Part shown: positions 4,411 to 5,438 of the stretch, piece by piece
How the letters are laid out: every line of letters starts with the position of its first letter
Numbering within the stretch: position 1 is the first letter of the stretch
From: Alphaproteobacteria bacterium
Lineage (GTDB): Bacteria > Pseudomonadota > Alphaproteobacteria > Sphingomonadales > Sphingomonadaceae
Length of the DNA stretch: 5,438 nucleotides
Direction: 5' to 3'
Assembly: GCA_018828205.1 (NCBI GenBank)
Contig: JAHJWA010000337.1
Span: 1-5,438, forward strand
Notes under the pieces: model-generated
Database searches by the model: none
The model's input: only the letters and a program-made list of their open reading frames with translations
What the model was told of the DNA's origin: nothing
Program-made: the position numbers and the translations under genes

Positions 4411-5438
4411 CAGGCGGCTGCGGTTTCGCCCTCGGCTTCGGCAGCCTCGCGGTCGCGTTCCGCGCGGCTCTTTTTGAGCGCCGAGGTCTTGAGCTGGCCG
4501 CAGGCGGCGTCGATGTCGCGCCCGCGCGGGGTCCGCACCGGCGCGGAGATCCCGGCGTCGAAGACGATCGCGCTGAAGGCGCGGATCCGCTCGGGGGTCG
4601 AGCATTCGTAGACCGAGCCAGGCCAGGGGTTGAACGGGATCAGATTGACCTTGGCGGGGAGGTCGTAGTGGCGCAGCAGCCGGACGAGCTCGCGCGCATC
4701 GGCGTCGGAGTCGTTCTTGTCCTTGAGCATGACGTATTCGAAGGTGATCCGCCGCGCATTGTTGGCGCTGGGATAGTCGGCGCAGGCCTGGAGCAGCTCC
4801 TCGATGCCGTATTTGCGGTTGATGGGCACGATCTCGTCGCGCACTTCCTTGGTCACCGCGTGGAGCGAGACCGCGAGATTGACCCCGATTTCGTCGCCGC
4901 AGCGCGCCATCATCGGCACCACGCCGCTGGTCGAGAGCGTGATCCGGCGCTTGGACAGCGCCAGCCCCTCGCCGTCCATCACCAGCTGCAAGGCGTCGCG
5001 GACATTGTCGAAATTGTAGAGCGGCTCGCCCATCCCCATCATCACGATGTTGGTGAGCAGCCGGCCATCGGCGCGGTATTCGCCGGGCTCATCGCTATCG
5101 TGATGCCCCGCGAAGGCGGGGGTCTCGGTCGGCATAGGGCCAGGCTGCCCGAGGTCTCCGCCTGCGCGGGGACTCGCGCCCGGCTTGGGCCATTCGCCCA
5201 GCGAATCGCGCGCCAGCATGACCTGGCCGACGATCTCGCCCGGGGTCAGATTGCGGACCAGCCGCATCGTTCCGGTGTGGCAGAAGGTGCAGTTGAGCGT
5301 GCAGCCGATCTGGCTCGAGACGCATAGGGTTCCGCGGTCGTCATCGGGGATGAAGACCGTCTCGAACTCGTGCCCATCGCTGGTGCGGAGCAGCCATTTG
5401 CGCGTGCCGTCATTCGAATGCTGCGCCTCGACCACTTC
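4410..5438 (-). CDS. rlmN: Dual-specificity RNA methyltransferase RlmN (5' end outside the window), carrying an in-frame repeat insertion
   Basis: RlmN is a radical SAM enzyme that puts a methyl on C2 of A2503 in 23S rRNA and of A37 in some tRNAs. The visible part is 342 codons, against roughly 380-400 for full proteins, so only the N-terminus is missing. Numbering from the Val codon at 5433-5435: the [4Fe-4S] ligands CTLNCTFC are Cys45, Cys49 and Cys52; Cys38 and Cys312 (DIDAACGQL) align with the two catalytic cysteines Cys118 and Cys355 of the E. coli enzyme; GMGEP is at 134-138, and LSKRRITLSTSGVVP (160-174) and LAVSLHA (187-193) are core strands. All key residues are present, so the enzyme should be active. 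Between QVMLARDSLGEWPK and RLLTNIVMMG lies an extra run of about 37 residues (about 85-121), Gly/Pro-rich and encoded largely by a palindromic repeat. The 3' end overlaps the next methyltransferase by one base (TGATG). The GTG at 5435 is in frame but is not the true start, since conserved sequence runs to the window edge. Confidence 0.95.
   Translation of the reverse strand, partial: EVVEAQHSNDGTRKWLLRTSDGHEFETVFIPDDDRGTLCVSSQIGCTLNCTFCHTGTMRLVRNLTPGEIVGQVMLARDSLGEWPKPGASPRAGGDLGQPGPMPTETPAFAGHHDSDEPGEYRADGRLLTNIVMMGMGEPLYNFDNVRDALQLVMDGEGLALSKRRITLSTSGVVPMMARCGDEIGVNLAVSLHAVTKEVRDEIVPINRKYGIEELLQACADYPSANNARRITFEYVMLKDKNDSDADARELVRLLRHYDLPAKVNLIPFNPWPGSVYECSTPERIRAFSAIVFDAGISAPVRTPRGRDIDAACGQLKTSALKKSRAERDREAAEAEGETAAA
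5106..5171. repeat. Palindromic (REP/BIME-like) repeat, copy 2, inside the rlmN coding sequence
   Basis: Inverted arms 5106-5128 and 5149-5171 match at 19 of 23 positions around a 20-base spacer. The left arm holds the perfect hairpin CCCCGC-GAAG-GCGGGG (5106-5121). The right arm holds GTCTCCGC (5154-5161) against GCGGGGAC (5166-5173), eight pairs with one G-T. The core CCCGCGAA-G/A-GCGGGGGTC is shared with the left arm of the copy at 2733-2827, so the two belong to one family. In the rlmN frame (minus strand) the repeat is open and encodes about residues 88-110, including SPRAGGD and TETPAFAG. Compared from memory with E. coli RlmN, the surrounding loop is longer by about 37 residues (111 bases, roughly 5073-5183), so the inserted block is probably larger than the palindrome itself. 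Confidence 0.82.

Noticed and set aside
4411..4605. N-terminal extension of the small methyltransferase
   Set aside because: The added 65 residues are Arg-rich, come from an alternative frame within rlmN, and the ATG at 4410 gives a standard domain start and a one-base stop/start overlap.
2733..5171. CRISPR or other regularly spaced repeat array
   Set aside because: Only two copies exist, more than 2 kb apart and imperfect, one inside a gene; there is no array or spacer structure.
4095..5327. Plus-strand 410-residue open frame opposite rlmN
   Set aside because: Shadow of rlmN and the methyltransferase on the other strand; low-complexity composition and no domain.

Overview
The window is GC-rich, densely coded bacterial chromosome. 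The protein sequences (plant-type glutamate-cysteine ligase, UbiA, RsmE, RlmN and a small class I methyltransferase) and the order UbiA divergent from RsmE-GshA look alphaproteobacterial, most like Sphingomonadales (Sphingomonas/Erythrobacter relatives). That assignment rests on recognised protein character and gene order, not on a search. All recognisable genes are housekeeping or core metabolism. There is no sign of phage, insertion sequence, CRISPR array, rRNA or tRNA.

Layout: (1) 2-205 (+) is the 3' end of a membrane methyltransferase of the isoprenylcysteine/phospholipid methyltransferase type. (2) 206-2717 (-) is a compact three-gene run transcribed leftwards: rsmE (16S rRNA U1498 methyltransferase), gshA (glutamate-cysteine ligase) and a small antibiotic-biosynthesis-monooxygenase-fold protein. 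Its last stop codon abuts the stop codon of gene 1 with no base between. (3) 2718-2835 is the 118-bp divergent intergenic region between rsmE and ubiA; 95 bp of it (2733-2827) is one large inverted repeat made of two hairpins. (4) 2836-3738 (+) is ubiA (4-hydroxybenzoate polyprenyltransferase, ubiquinone synthesis), apparently starting at TTG. (5) 3820-5438 (-) is rlmN (radical SAM 23S rRNA/tRNA adenosine C2 methyltransferase, 5' end outside the window), followed through a one-base TGATG stop/start overlap by a small SAM-dependent methyltransferase of unknown substrate. The 81-bp gap between the convergent ubiA and methyltransferase stops shows no clear terminator.

The most interesting signal is a family of short palindromic repeats. 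One copy fills the rsmE/ubiA divergent promoter region. A related copy lies inside the rlmN reading frame, where it adds about 37 residues in frame between the FeS-binding motif and the GMGEP motif without introducing a stop. Both copies can be read as the same peptide core, Pro-Ala-Phe-Ala-Gly. This resembles the protein-coding palindromic elements known from Rickettsia, but in a REP/BIME-like repeat of a probable sphingomonad.

Functionally the genes cover ribosomal RNA modification (rsmE, rlmN), thiol and quinone redox metabolism (gshA, ubiA, the small monooxygenase) and uncharacterised methyl transfer. Apart from the two probable operons, there is no evidence that they act in one pathway.
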